From: Devosia sp.
GTDB taxonomy: Bacteria; Pseudomonadota; Alphaproteobacteria; Rhizobiales; Devosiaceae
DNA: 64,000 bases
Reading direction: 5' to 3'
Assembly (NCBI GenBank): GCA_028290665.1
Contig: JAQGJK010000016.1
Span: forward strand, 1 to 64,000
This document shows, one piece after another, positions 35,033-44,224 of the stretch (position 1 is its first letter; each line of letters begins with the position of its first letter). The position numbers and the translations under genes are program-made. Under the pieces are notes generated by a model, which saw only the letters and a program-made list of their open reading frames with translations, did not search any database and was not told the origin of the DNA.

Positions 35033-36091
35033 TCAAAGGTCGACGGCGCGCATTTCGCGCGTCGAGAGTTCGGATGCCATCACGATTTCGAGCGACCGCA
35101 CGGCGTCGTCATTGTGCTTGGTCAGGTCGAGGTCCTCACGGATCGCCTTCAGCATGAACGCCTGCTCCCGGGCGCAGAGTTCGTCATGACCCGGCTCATC
35201 GGCGGTTGAAAACCACTCATCGGGCTTGGCAAACGTGCCATCGGGCTTCAGCTCGGCGAAATGCGTGCGGATCCGCGACGTCTTGGTGTGGGTATCGTGC
35301 GCGGACGAACTCGAGCCTTCCTCGACGACGATCGAGATGGCGCCATTGGGCGAAATCACGTCTTTGACGAAGAACGCCGTCTCGCTCATCATCGGTCCCC
35401 ATCCCGCCTCATACCAACCAACCGAGCCATCCTCGAACAGCACCTGCAGATGGGTGTAATTGCGCATCGTCAGCGCGATCTCGCTCGACAGCCGCACCCC
35501 CATGCCGCGCACCTGGATCGGGCGGGAATCGGTGATCTGGCACATCACGTCGACATAGTGCACGCCGCAGTCGACCATCGGCGACGTGGTTTCCATGAGG
35601 CGCTTGTGGGTCTCCCAGAACAGGCCGGCCGATTGCTGGTTGAGGTTGAGCCGCATCACATAGGGGCCACCGAGCGACCGCGCCTTTTCAATGAAGGCGA
35701 TCCAGCTCGGGTGGTGCCGGAGAATGTAACCGACGACCAGCTTCCGCCCGTTGGCCCGCGCCGCATCGACGACCCGACGGGCGTCCTCCACAGTAGTCGC
35801 CAGCGGCTTCTCGATGAACACATGCGCGCCCTGTTCCAGCGCTGCGACGGCGAAGTCGGCATGCGTGTCGGTGTAGGTGTTGATCGAGGCGAGCTCCGGC
35901 CTCAAGTCGCGCAACGCCGCGAGATAGTCGCTCGAATGCGGGTATTGGGCCAGTTCCGCCGGCATCTCGCGACCGCCGCGCGACACCAGGCCAACGATCT
36001 CGTAGTCGGGCTCTCGATGATAGGCGAGCGCGTGGCTACGCCCCATATTGCCGAGACCTGCAACCAGGACCCGAACCGGCGCTGCGCTCAT
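35033..36091 (-). CDS. Gfo/Idh/MocA-family oxidoreductase
   Basis: 352 residues from the ATG at 36091, which overlaps the permease stop (ATGA); upstream in-frame codons belong to the permease gene. The NAD(P)-binding motif is [12 protein letters not shown] (about 9-20) and the family signature EKPLA occurs at about residue 97 ([11 protein letters not shown]). These enzymes oxidise or epimerise sugars and cyclitols. Its place inside the importer operon suggests that it acts on the imported sugar or a derivative. Confidence 0.9.
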   Translation of the reverse strand: MSAAPVRVLVAGLGNMGRSHALAYHREPDYEIVGLVSRGGREMPAELAQYPHSSDYLAALRDLRPELASINTYTDTHADFAVAALEQGAHVFIEKPLATTVEDARRVVDAARANGRKLVVGYILRHHPSWIAFIEKARSLGGPYVMRLNLNQQSAGLFWETHKRLMETTSPMVDCGVHYVDVMCQITDSRPIQVRGMGVRLSSEIALTMRNYTHLQVLFEDGSVGWYEAGWGPMMSETAFFVKDVISPNGAISIVVEEGSSSSAHDTHTKTSRIRTHFAELKPDGTFAKPDEWFSTADEPGHDELCAREQAFMLKAIREDLDLTKHNDDAVRSLEIVMASELSTREMRAVDL

Positions 36092-36930
36092 TTGACGGCT
36101 CCTGAGGTGATACCGCGGATCAGCTGGCGGGAAAAAATGAGGTAGAGCACCAGCACCGGCAGGATGGCGAGCGTCAGCGCGGCGAGCACCGCATCCCATT
36201 CGCTCTGGAATTGGCCGAGGAACATCTGCGCCCCGAGCGTGACGGTTTTAGTGCCTTCAGCCGGCGCGAGGATCAGCGGGAACCACAGATCGTTCCAGAT
36301 CGGGATCATGGTGAACACCGCTACAGTCGCCAGCGCCGGCCGCACCAGTGGCAGCACCAGCCGGAAAAAGATGGTGTATTCGCTGAGCCCATCGATCCGT
36401 CCGGCATTTTTCAAATCATCGGACACGGTCCGCATGAATTCCGACAGGATGAAAATTGACAGCGGCAGGCCCTGCGCCGTGTAGACGAGGATCAGCGCCC
36501 ACAGCGTGTTGACAATCCCCGAGGCGACCATGATCTGCAGGATGGCCACCGTGCCGAGCCGGATCGGAATCATGATACCGAGGGCAAGGTAAAGGCCCAT
36601 CAGCGTATTGCCCTTGAACCGGTATTCCGACAGGGCAAACGCTGCCATCGCTCCGAACAGCAGCACGAGCACCAGCGCCGCGACAGTGACGATCAGGCTG
36701 TTCTGGAAATACAGTTGGAAATCCCCGCGCAGCCACACTTTGGCATAGCCCTCGGGCGCCCACAGCGCTCCGATCGGCAGCGCCAGCGGATCGCCAAAAA
36801 TGCCCTTGCGGTTCTTGAACGAGTTCACCACGACGACGAACACCGGAAACAGCGCGATGACCGTGTAGGTCAGCAGAATCGCGTGCGCGGCGATCGAGCG
36901 GAACGGCGACTGGGTGGAACGGCCGGCCAT
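36088..36930 (-). CDS. Sugar ABC transporter permease (MalG-like)
   Basis: 280 residues from the ATG at 36930, which overlaps the stop of the other permease (TGATG). Six hydrophobic segments, with the EAA loop GLSEYTIFFRLVLPLVRPAL near residues 185-205 and the usual C-terminal [14 protein letters not shown]. Second half of the CUT1-type channel. Confidence 0.93.
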   Translation of the reverse strand: MAGRSTQSPFRSIAAHAILLTYTVIALFPVFVVVVNSFKNRKGIFGDPLALPIGALWAPEGYAKVWLRGDFQLYFQNSLIVTVAALVLVLLFGAMAAFALSEYRFKGNTLMGLYLALGIMIPIRLGTVAILQIMVASGIVNTLWALILVYTAQGLPLSIFILSEFMRTVSDDLKNAGRIDGLSEYTIFFRLVLPLVRPALATVAVFTMIPIWNDLWFPLILAPAEGTKTVTLGAQMFLGQFQSEWDAVLAALTLAILPVLVLYLIFSRQLIRGITSGAVK

Positions 36931-37856
36931 CAGAACTGATACCGCCGGAGCCGCGTTTGCACCCCGAACAGGTAGATGCACACTCCGATGAGGATGATCA
37001 GGAACATCACCGCCGCGATCGCCGAGCCGAGGCCGCGGTCACCCAACTGCAGCTGTGCCCCGAAGAACGTCCGGAACAGCAGTGTCCCCAAGAGGTCGGT
37101 CGAGAAATTCGGGCCCGCCTGGGCGCCTTGCGCGGCATAGATCAGGTCGAAGGCATTGAAATTGCCGACGAAGGTCAGGATCGAGATGATGCCGATGGCC
37201 GGCAGCACCAGCGGCAGCTGGATTTTCCAGAACTGCGCCCAGCCGGTGATGCCGTCGCATTCTGCCGCCTCGATGACCTCGTCCGGGATGCTAAGCAGCG
37301 CAGCGTAGATCAGCATCATCGGGATGCCGATGAATTGCCAGTTCGAGATCAGCGCCAGGGTGGTCAAAGCCGACTCTTCTTTGCCGAGCCATGGCTGATA
37401 CAGCCAGCCGATCCCGACCGAGTTCATCAGCGTCTTGCTGATCCCCCAGGTCGGCGACAGGATCAGCTTCCACACGAAGCCGACGATGACGAAGCTGAGG
37501 ATGGTCGGGATAAAAAATACCGTGCGATAGAACCCGCGCAACCGGAGCCGCGGATTGCTCAATAGCGCCGCGAGCAGGATGCCGATGGGATTTTGCACGA
37601 TCATGTGGATGACAAAGAAATAGAAATTGTTGCCGAGCGCGTTCCAGAAGCTCGCCGAAAGCCGCGGATCGGTGAACAGTTGGACGAAATTCCCGAGCCC
37701 GACGAAGTCCCATTCCTTGGAAAAGAACGACTGGTACAGCGTCGAAACCAGCGGAATGATCATGAAGGCGGAATAGACTGCCACTGCGGGCGCGAGAAAT
37801 ACGGCGATGTGCCAGCGCCGCGGACGCCTTCCCGTGCTGGTGTCGCTTGTCGTCAC
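36930..37856 (-). CDS. Sugar ABC transporter permease (MalF-like)
   Basis: 308 residues from the GTG at 37856, preceded by a GGGGG ribosome-like site. A longer start at 37913 is rejected because its extra codons lie at the edge of a family A repeat (MGPCFRRMTL is the translated repeat). Six hydrophobic segments, with the EAA loop EVIEAAECDGITGWAQFWKI. Pairs with the MalG-like subunit. Confidence 0.92.
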   Translation of the reverse strand: MTTSDTSTGRRPRRWHIAVFLAPAVAVYSAFMIIPLVSTLYQSFFSKEWDFVGLGNFVQLFTDPRLSASFWNALGNNFYFFVIHMIVQNPIGILLAALLSNPRLRLRGFYRTVFFIPTILSFVIVGFVWKLILSPTWGISKTLMNSVGIGWLYQPWLGKEESALTTLALISNWQFIGIPMMLIYAALLSIPDEVIEAAECDGITGWAQFWKIQLPLVLPAIGIISILTFVGNFNAFDLIYAAQGAQAGPNFSTDLLGTLLFRTFFGAQLQLGDRGLGSAIAAVMFLIILIGVCIYLFGVQTRLRRYQF

Positions 37857-37885
37857 GCAATGGCCCCCGCCGTCAGCCAAACCCA

Positions 37886-37987
37886 GTGTCATCCTGCGAA
37901 AGCAGGGACCCATTTATCCACGATTTCGGTATCAGTTGTCAGCCCGGTAGGCCGACAGTTGGGTCCCCGCTATCGCGGGAATGACAC
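37886..37987. repeat. Intergenic repeat with inverted ends (family A), second copy
   Basis: About 102 bp between the binding-protein gene and the MalF-like gene. The ends are inverted copies beginning GTGTCAT and ending ATGACAC; the longer arms (GCGAAAGCAGGGACCCA, TGGGTCCCCGCTATCGCGGG) pair with few mismatches. It matches the ends of the element at 8538. Placed directly after the binding-protein gene, it may stabilise that part of the message. Confidence 0.78.
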
Positions 37988-38071
37988 CGAGTACGCGTAC
38001 CGAGAGTGCGAATGGTGTTTCGTTTCCAGGCAAATAACCGGGCCACCCTGAGGCGGCCCGGCAATCGCAAC

Positions 38072-39334
38072 TTACATCGCCGCCGGCTTGTACCAGGCGT
38101 TGAGGCCGTCCTGCAGGCGGGCGCCGGCAGCTTCCGGGGTCTCGAGACCCTTAATCACCTGAGCCGAGGCATTCCAGGTTTCGTTCTCGAGGTTCGGCGT
38201 GCCGCGCGACAGGATGGCGTAGGTCGAGCGGATCGTCGGCTCGCACTCACTGCGCCACGAGGCGAATTCCTGCGCCAGCGGGTCTTCGATGGTCACCGGT
38301 TCGGTGCTGAGCGGGTAGAAGCCCGGCAGCGCATTGGCTTCGATGGTGCCGAACTCGGACGAGGCAACCCATGACAGGAAGGTCTTGGCGGCTTCGAGGT
38401 TGGGCGATGCGGCGTTGGCGCCGATCCCGATATCGGTGTGGTCCGAGATGTAGCAGGTGTCGCCGGCATTTACGACCGGCGGCGGGAACGCGCCCATCTT
38501 GAAATCGGCGTTGGTGTTGAAGCCGGCGATTTCCCACGAACCAGCCGGGTAGATGGCGGCACGACCGAGGGTGAACAGGTTCTGGCTGTCCGAGTAAGTC
38601 TGGGCTTCAAAGCCATCGCCGAGATACGGCTTCCACGACGCCAGTTCGGCATAGGGCTCGACCCATTCCGGATCGGTCAGCTTCTCGGTGCCGGCGATCA
38701 GAGCGAGACGGCCCTCTTCGCCCTTCCAGTAGGTCGGACCAATGTTCTGATAGCCCATTGTCGCGGCTTCCCACTGATCATTGGTGCCCATCGCCAGCGG
38801 AATATAGGTGCCATCGGCCTTGATGGCGTCGAGCACCGCATGAAATTCGGCAACCGTCTTGGGTTCGGTCAGGCCGAGCGCGTCGAAGGCGTCCTTGTTG
38901 TAGATGAAGCCGTGGATAACGGCGCCCATCGGCACGCAGAAGGTCTTGGACTGGTCATCGGTCGACCAGGCGGCCTTCGCCACCGGCGAGAAATTCTCCA
39001 TGCCGTCGAGTCCGGTCAGGTCAGCCAGATAACCCTGGTCGAACAGCCCGAGCGATACGTCGAACGGCCGGCAAGTGACGATGTCGCCGGCGCTGCCGCC
39101 TTCGAGCTTCGCATTGAGCGCGGCGTTGTATTCGGTCGGGGCGGTCGGCGAGAACACCACCTTGATCCCCGGATGCGAGGCTTCGAATGCCGGAATGATT
39201 TTATCCTGCCAGATCGCCAGATCGTCCGTACGCCAGCTTTCGATGGTCAGCGTCACGTCCTGCGCGAAAGCCTGGCCCATGCCTGCCGCGAGGGCGAGGG
39301 CAGAGCCGGCCAGCATCAGTGTCTTGAAGTGCAT
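38072..39334 (-). CDS. Sugar ABC transporter substrate-binding protein
   Basis: 420 residues from the ATG at 39334, with AGAAGGG upstream. A Sec signal peptide is visible (MHFKTLMLAGSALALAAGMG...AFAQ). The mature part is a family-1 sugar-binding protein (VTLTIESWRTDDLAIWQDKI, GGSAGDIVTCRPFDVSLGLF, AIYPAGSWEIAGF). It is the first gene of the minus-strand importer unit and follows murQ by 46 bp, so the two may share a transcript. Ligand unknown; an amino sugar is plausible. Confidence 0.93.
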   Translation of the reverse strand: MHFKTLMLAGSALALAAGMGQAFAQDVTLTIESWRTDDLAIWQDKIIPAFEASHPGIKVVFSPTAPTEYNAALNAKLEGGSAGDIVTCRPFDVSLGLFDQGYLADLTGLDGMENFSPVAKAAWSTDDQSKTFCVPMGAVIHGFIYNKDAFDALGLTEPKTVAEFHAVLDAIKADGTYIPLAMGTNDQWEAATMGYQNIGPTYWKGEEGRLALIAGTEKLTDPEWVEPYAELASWKPYLGDGFEAQTYSDSQNLFTLGRAAIYPAGSWEIAGFNTNADFKMGAFPPPVVNAGDTCYISDHTDIGIGANAASPNLEAAKTFLSWVASSEFGTIEANALPGFYPLSTEPVTIEDPLAQEFASWRSECEPTIRSTYAILSRGTPNLENETWNASAQVIKGLETPEAAGARLQDGLNAWYKPAAM

Positions 39335-39380
39335 TTGACGTCCCTTCTCCTGTTCACCCGGTCCTTTTGGACCTTGGGTG

Positions 39381-40301
39381 TTAGTGTTGCGCCCGGCTTG
39401 CGGCAGCAAGTGCCGCGAGAGCCGAACGCACATTTCCTTCGGCCTGGCCGAGCAGCCCTTCGGCTGCACTGAGGTCGCCAACGCCGGCTGCAATCAAAAT
39501 AGCGGGCTTCACTTCGCCCCCCGATTGCTCCAGCGCGCTGGCGGCCACCGCCAGATTCGTGCCGGTGACTTTGCTCACAATCCGCGCCGCTCGACCACGC
39601 AACTTCTCATTATCGGCCTTCACATTTACCATCAGCCCGTCATAGACGTGCCCGAGATGCACGCCCATCAGGGTCGACAGCATGTTGAGCGCGGCTTTCT
39701 GGGCCGTCCCGGCACCCATCCGCGTCGAGCCGGAGATGACTTCGGGTCCGGCATTCAGCAGCACCGGGATCTCGGCTGCCTGTAGCAGCGGCGAGTTCAC
39801 ATTGCCGGCGATGCCGATGGTAGCAGCGCCGGCTTCGCGTGCAGCGATGATGCCTTCGAGCGTATAGGGCGTGGTGCCACTGGCAGAAGTGCCGATGACA
39901 CAGTCCCGCGGGCCGATCGCCGCCGCGGCGACTTCGGCGCGCGCTTCGTCGCCGCGATCCTCGCGCATGCCGTTAAGCCGGGTTGCGATATCCTTGCCAT
40001 CGGCCAGCATCAGCACGATGCGGTCATAGGCGATGCCGTAAGTCTGGGGTATTTCAAGCGCATCCGCCATCGACATCAGCGCCGGGCTGCCGGAGGCGAT
40101 ATAGATCAGCCGGCCGCCGCCACGCAGTTTGTCGGCCGCCAGCTGCGCCGCTGCCGCGAGGGCCGGGATAGCGGCTTCGACCGAGCGCAATGCCCGCGTA
40201 TGGCCCTCGAGCAGCGCCGAGAGAATTTCGTTGGCATTCCACGTATCGAAGCCCTCATACCGGGCCTCGACCGCTTCTGTTGCCACCGTCGCTGCCGTCA
40301 T
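39381..40301 (-). CDS. murQ: N-acetylmuramic acid 6-phosphate etherase MurQ
   Basis: 306 residues, normal length. SIS-fold lyase that removes D-lactate from MurNAc-6-phosphate to give GlcNAc-6-phosphate in peptidoglycan recycling. The signature GTSASGTTPYT (about 145-155) and GSTRMGAGTAQKAALN (about 205-220) are present, and the C-terminal UBA-like helical part is complete. It heads the minus-strand unit that continues into the sugar importer. Its product would be used by NagA, encoded divergently at 42319. No MurNAc kinase or phosphotransferase gene is visible in the window. Confidence 0.95.
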   Translation of the reverse strand: MTAATVATEAVEARYEGFDTWNANEILSALLEGHTRALRSVEAAIPALAAAAQLAADKLRGGGRLIYIASGSPALMSMADALEIPQTYGIAYDRIVLMLADGKDIATRLNGMREDRGDEARAEVAAAAIGPRDCVIGTSASGTTPYTLEGIIAAREAGAATIGIAGNVNSPLLQAAEIPVLLNAGPEVISGSTRMGAGTAQKAALNMLSTLMGVHLGHVYDGLMVNVKADNEKLRGRAARIVSKVTGTNLAVAASALEQSGGEVKPAILIAAGVGDLSAAEGLLGQAEGNVRSALAALAAASRAQH

Positions 40302-40360
40302 GCAGTCCGCTCCCCAAAATGTCTTCGAACCGCAGCGCAGCCGTCCAACTCGGGCAGCAT

Positions 40361-40379
40361 TAATGCCAAAAAAATACCA
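40361..40379 (-). promoter_or_regulatory. Candidate operator before murQ
   Basis: On the minus strand TGGTATTTTTTTGGCATTA, 60 bp upstream of the murQ start. It matches the sequence before the divergent regulator gene (40481) in 15 of 19 positions with the same orientation relative to its gene. Regulation by the GntR/UTRA protein is inferred. Confidence 0.5.
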
Positions 40380-40480
40380 CTTGTCCAGCCCGTGGCTAAA
40401 TCTTAATCGGCAAGAATATCAAGCTGCAATTGCTCCGGGATAGCGGGGCATCAGCTGCCTGGCAGATTCCACTTGGTTGA

Positions 40481-40499
40481 TGGTACTTTATTGGTATCA
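40481..40499 (+). promoter_or_regulatory. Candidate operator before the GntR/UTRA gene
   Basis: TGGTACTTTATTGGTATCA, an imperfect inverted repeat (TGGTAC-N7-GTATCA), ends 18 bp before the regulator start. It matches the site before murQ in 15 of 19 positions, so the regulator may control both arms and itself. Confidence 0.55.
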
Positions 40500-40517
40500 T
40501 GCCGCGAGGGAGCGCCT

Positions 40518-41300
40518 ATGGCCGACATCAGCAACAAATTGTTCGCCAGCGATCCGGTCGTCCTGCCCAAGGGCGGGCCACTGTATCTTCAGCTCAAGCG
40601 CTGGATAGAAGAGGCCATCGAGCGAGGCGCCGTCAAGCCCGGCGATGCGCTGCCGTCCGAACGGGATCTGGCGCTGAAGGTCGATGTTTCACGCGTTACC
40701 GTGCGGAAAGCCGTCCAGCACCTGGTGCGCGCCGGCGTACTGGTGCAGCGCCATGGCTCGGGGACTTTCGTCGCTCCGCACAGCCAGCGGGTCGAGCAAT
40801 CATTGTCGCAACTCACCTCCTTTACCGAGGATATGGCGCGGCGCGGCATGTCGGTTCGCGCCATCTGGCTCGACCGCGGGCTTTATCCGCCATCGCCTGA
40901 GGAAACCGTGGCACTCGGTCTGTCGGGCGGCGACCTTGTCGCGCGCATCGCCCGGCTTCGTCTCTCGGGCGACATCCCACTGGCGATCGAGCGCGCATCG
41001 CTCTCGTCGCGCCTGCTGCCAGATCCGGAGGCGATCGAAAGTTCGCTCTATGCTCACCTCGAACGCAGCAACCATCGCCCCGTGCGCGCCATCCAGCGCA
41101 TTCGCGCCGCCAGTCTCGGCGCCGCCGATGCCGGGCTACTTGGTGTGGCCGAAGGAGCCGCCAGCCTCAATATCGAACGAATTTCCTACCTCGAATCGGG
41201 CCGGGTGGTAGAATTCACCCGCTCGATCTATCGCGGCGACACCTATGATTTCGTCGCTGAACTGCGTATCGGAGCTGCGTCGGAGACCCGCGCCAAATGA
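40518..41300 (+). CDS. GntR-family regulator, HutC/UTRA type (NagR-like)
   Basis: 260 residues from the ATG at 40518, with GAGGGAG upstream; an earlier TTG at 40473 would run through the candidate operator. Winged helix PSERDLALKVDVSRVTVRKA and QRHGSGTFVAP, then a UTRA domain (about residues 90-250) that in NagR/YvoA binds GlcNAc-6-phosphate or glucosamine-6-phosphate. Overlaps the SIS-domain gene by 4 bases (ATGA) and is divergent from murQ, so it is the likely regulator of the amino-sugar genes. Confidence 0.92.
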   Translation: MADISNKLFASDPVVLPKGGPLYLQLKRWIEEAIERGAVKPGDALPSERDLALKVDVSRVTVRKAVQHLVRAGVLVQRHGSGTFVAPHSQRVEQSLSQLTSFTEDMARRGMSVRAIWLDRGLYPPSPEETVALGLSGGDLVARIARLRLSGDIPLAIERASLSSRLLPDPEAIESSLYAHLERSNHRPVRAIQRIRAASLGAADAGLLGVAEGAASLNIERISYLESGRVVEFTRSIYRGDTYDFVAELRIGAASETRAK

Positions 41301-42322
41301 GCATGACGCATATGCGAGCCGAGATTTCCGAAATCCCCGTTGCGGTGCAGCGGTTGCTGACGGAAAGCCGAGACGCAATCGCCGCCGCCGGCGCGGCGCT
41401 GCGTGAGGCCGATCCGGTGTTCATCGCCACCATCGCCCGCGGGTCGTCCGACCACGCCTCGGCGTTCGTCAAATATGCCATCGAACTTGTCGCCGGCCGT
41501 CCCGTGGCGTCGATCGGCCCGTCGATCCAGTCGATCTATGGCCGCGAATTGCGTTTCGAGCGGGCCGCGGCCTTTGCCATCTCGCAATCTGGCAAAAGCC
41601 CCGACATCGTCGCCATGGCCGCTTCGGCCCGCCGCAATGGCGCCTTGGCCATCGCCATCACCAATACTGCCGGCTCACCGTTGGCGACTGGGGCTCAGTA
41701 CGCCGTCGATCTCAAGTCCGGCCCTGAAAAGAGCGTCGCAGCAACCAAGACGTTCGTCGCCTCGGTTGTCGCCGGCCTCGCCATTCTCGCCGAGTGGCAA
41801 AATGACACGGCACTCGCCGGGGCAATCGCCGACCTGCCGCGCACACTTGAAGCGGCCGTCCGTTGCGACTGGACCGAACTGTGCACTGCGCTCGACGGCC
41901 ATGATTCGCTCTATGTACTCGGTCGCGGACCGGCAGCCGCAATCGCGGCGGAGGCGGCGTTGAAATTCAAGGAAACCTGCTCCATCCATGCCGAGGCATT
42001 TTCAAGCGCCGAAGTCATGCATGGCCCGATCCGCATCGTTGATGACGGCTATCCGATCCTGGCGCTCGCCGCGCGCGACGCTGCTGAGGCCTCAGTGTCG
42101 GAGACCGCTAACCAGCTGGCCGGGCAGGGCGCCCGAGTTTACCTGACCTCCGATCTCGCTACAGCCGCGAAAAAACTCCCGTTCGCGCCCGGGGGCCATC
42201 CGCTGACCGATGCCCTCGGGCTCGTCGTCAGCTTTTATGGCCTCGTTGAGGAACTCTCGCGACATCGCGGCTTTGATCCGGACAATCCGCCGCGCCTGCG
42301 CAAAGTAACGGAAACCGTATGA
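41297..42322 (+). CDS. SIS-domain sugar-phosphate aminotransferase/deaminase (GlmS C-terminal or NagB-II-like)
   Basis: 341 residues with two SIS domains (about 35-165 and 205-330), as in the isomerase half of GlmS but without the glutaminase half. Motifs: ARGSSDHASAFVKYAIE, SQSGKSPDI, PEKSVAATKTFVAS and SIHAEAFSSAEVMHGP. Such proteins in nag clusters act as glucosamine-6-phosphate deaminases (NagB-II), forming fructose-6-phosphate. It overlaps both neighbours (ATGA each side), between the regulator and nagA, which fits that role well. Confidence 0.88.
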   Translation: MSMTHMRAEISEIPVAVQRLLTESRDAIAAAGAALREADPVFIATIARGSSDHASAFVKYAIELVAGRPVASIGPSIQSIYGRELRFERAAAFAISQSGKSPDIVAMAASARRNGALAIAITNTAGSPLATGAQYAVDLKSGPEKSVAATKTFVASVVAGLAILAEWQNDTALAGAIADLPRTLEAAVRCDWTELCTALDGHDSLYVLGRGPAAAIAAEAALKFKETCSIHAEAFSSAEVMHGPIRIVDDGYPILALAARDAAEASVSETANQLAGQGARVYLTSDLATAAKKLPFAPGGHPLTDALGLVVSFYGLVEELSRHRGFDPDNPPRLRKVTETV

Positions 42323-43473
42323 CCCTCACCGCTTATACCGGCGCCCGGATTTTCGATGGCGCGCAATGGCTCGACCGCATGGCGCTGCTGGTGCGCGACG
42401 GTCGCATCGACGGGTACATGGCTGCCAATTCGCCGAGCGACGCCATCCGGGTACCGCTGGCGGGCGGTATGCTGGTGCCCGGCTTTATCGATCTGCAGGT
42501 CAATGGCGGCGGTGGCGTGCTGTTCAACGAAGCTCGCACGGTCGAGAGCATCCGGACCATCTGCGCTGCCCACGCGCGCTTTGGCACCACGGGGCTGCTG
42601 CCGACGCTGATCACCGATACGCCTGCCATAACCGCCGAGGCCGTCGCCGCAGGAATTGCCGCGTCGGAGGAGGGCTTTCCCGGTTTCCTCGGCCTGCATC
42701 TCGAGGGTCCGCATTTGTCGATCGCCCGCAAAGGCGCTCACGATCCCGCGCTCATCCGCCCGATGGACGATGCAGACCTTGCAGCACTTCGCGCTGCCCG
42801 ACGCCAACTCCACACCCTTGTCGTCACCGTCGCCGCCGAAACTGTTACCCCGGCGCAGATCGCTGCGTTGGTCGAGGCTGGCATCATAGTTAGCATCGGC
42901 CATTCCGATGCCAGCTCCGAACTGACGATGGCGGCCTTCGCCGCTGGCGCCTCGATGGCGACGCACCTCTTCAATGCCATGAGCCAGCTCGGCAATCGCG
43001 AGCCTGGCGTCGTCGGCGCCGTCCTGCTGAACGGACAGGTCTCGGCCGGCCTCATCGCTGATGGCATTCATGTTCACCCCGAGACCGTGCGAGCTGCGTT
43101 GGCCGCAAAAAAAGGCCCGGCGAAAATCTTCCTCGTCACCGACGCCATGGCGCTGACCGGTACCGACCTGACCAGCTTCTCGCTCAACGGCCGCACCATT
43201 CACCGCGTCGACGGGGCCTTGCGCCTTGATGACGGCACGCTGGCCGGAGCCGATCTCACCATGATTGACGCCGTCGCCTGGATGCATCGCACCATCGGCC
43301 TCGATCTCGGGGAAGCCGTTCGCATGGCGACGCTGTATCCGGCCGAGGCAATCGGAGTTTCCGCCGAACGCGGCCATCTTGGCCGCGGCGCCGTTGCCGA
43401 TTTTGTGCACATCACCGACGATCTGACGGTGAGCGCCACCTATATTGGCGGCGCCCGCGTCTTCGGCAGCTGA
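42319..43473 (+). CDS. nagA: N-acetylglucosamine-6-phosphate deacetylase NagA
   Basis: 384 residues, normal length. Amidohydrolase-fold enzyme that removes acetate from GlcNAc-6-phosphate. Metal and active-site motifs: GFIDLQVNGGGGV, HLEGPHLS (about 129-136), SIGHSDA, HLFNAMSQLGNREPG and LVTDAMALTG. The start overlaps the SIS-domain stop. With that enzyme it converts the MurQ product to fructose-6-phosphate, so both divergent arms form one pathway. Confidence 0.95.
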   Translation: MTLTAYTGARIFDGAQWLDRMALLVRDGRIDGYMAANSPSDAIRVPLAGGMLVPGFIDLQVNGGGGVLFNEARTVESIRTICAAHARFGTTGLLPTLITDTPAITAEAVAAGIAASEEGFPGFLGLHLEGPHLSIARKGAHDPALIRPMDDADLAALRAARRQLHTLVVTVAAETVTPAQIAALVEAGIIVSIGHSDASSELTMAAFAAGASMATHLFNAMSQLGNREPGVVGAVLLNGQVSAGLIADGIHVHPETVRAALAAKKGPAKIFLVTDAMALTGTDLTSFSLNGRTIHRVDGALRLDDGTLAGADLTMIDAVAWMHRTIGLDLGEAVRMATLYPAEAIGVSAERGHLGRGAVADFVHITDDLTVSATYIGGARVFGS

Positions 43474-43480
43474 CCTGAGT

Positions 43481-44224
43481 TCAGCCGCGGCCGATATATG
43501 GCATGTTGGTCGCCATCACGGTCATGAACTGCACATTGGCCTCGAGCGGCAGCCTCGCCATGTAAACCACCGCATCGACCACATGCTGCACGTTGAATGT
43601 CGGTTCCGGCTTCAGCGACAGATCTGCCTGCAGCGAACCCCCGGTCATGCCGGCAGTCATGTCGGTCGCGGTATTGCCGATATCGAGTTGTCCGCAGGCG
43701 ATACTGAACTGCCGCCCGTCGAGGGAAATCGCCTTGGTCAGTCCGGTGATCGCATGTTTTGAAGCAGTGTACGTGGCCGCCTGCGGTCGCGGTACATAGG
43801 CCGAGATCGAACCATTATTGATGATCCGCCCGCCCTGCGGCGACTGGTCCCGCATGGCCCGAAACGCCTCGCGCGCTACATAGAAGGCACCGTTGAGGTT
43901 GGTGTCGATGGCGTCCCGCCACACTTCTACGTCGATATCGCCGAAGTTCACCGCCTTGGCGAACATCCCGGCATTGTTGAACACCACGTCCACCCGTCCG
44001 AGTTCCCGCGTCATGGCGGCAAAGAACTCTGCCACCTGTTCGGGATCGGTGACATCGCAAATCTGGTGGAACGCGTTGTCGGCGGCCGCGGCGGTTTCCG
44101 CCAGCCGGTCGACGCGACGGCCGAGAATCGCGACGCGAAATCCCGCCTGAGCGAGCCCGATGGCGCAGGCCCGCCCGATTCCCGATGTTGCCCCGGTAAC
44201 GACGGCGACTTTCTGCTCAGTCAT
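43481..44224 (-). CDS. Short-chain dehydrogenase/reductase (SDR)
   Basis: 247 residues from the ATG at 44224, preceded by AAGGAGAG. Cofactor motif TGATSGIGRA, NNAGMF, catalytic Ser and Tyr-Lys (NNGSISAYVP ... YTASK). The C-terminus (QFMTVMATNMPYIGRG) is typical of a clade of uncharacterised oxidoreductases related to clavaldehyde/3-hydroxy acid dehydrogenases. It converges with nagA, 7 bp apart, so it is not part of that operon. Substrate unknown. Confidence 0.88.
   Translation of the reverse strand: MTEQKVAVVTGATSGIGRACAIGLAQAGFRVAILGRRVDRLAETAAAADNAFHQICDVTDPEQVAEFFAAMTRELGRVDVVFNNAGMFAKAVNFGDIDVEVWRDAIDTNLNGAFYVAREAFRAMRDQSPQGGRIINNGSISAYVPRPQAATYTASKHAITGLTKAISLDGRQFSIACGQLDIGNTATDMTAGMTGGSLQADLSLKPEPTFNVQHVVDAVVYMARLPLEANVQFMTVMATNMPYIGRG

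Noticed and set aside
37857-37913. Longer N-terminus of the MalF-like permease (MGPCFRRMTL...)
   Set aside because: These codons translate the edge of a repeat element; a GTG at 37856 with a ribosome-like site fits the family better.
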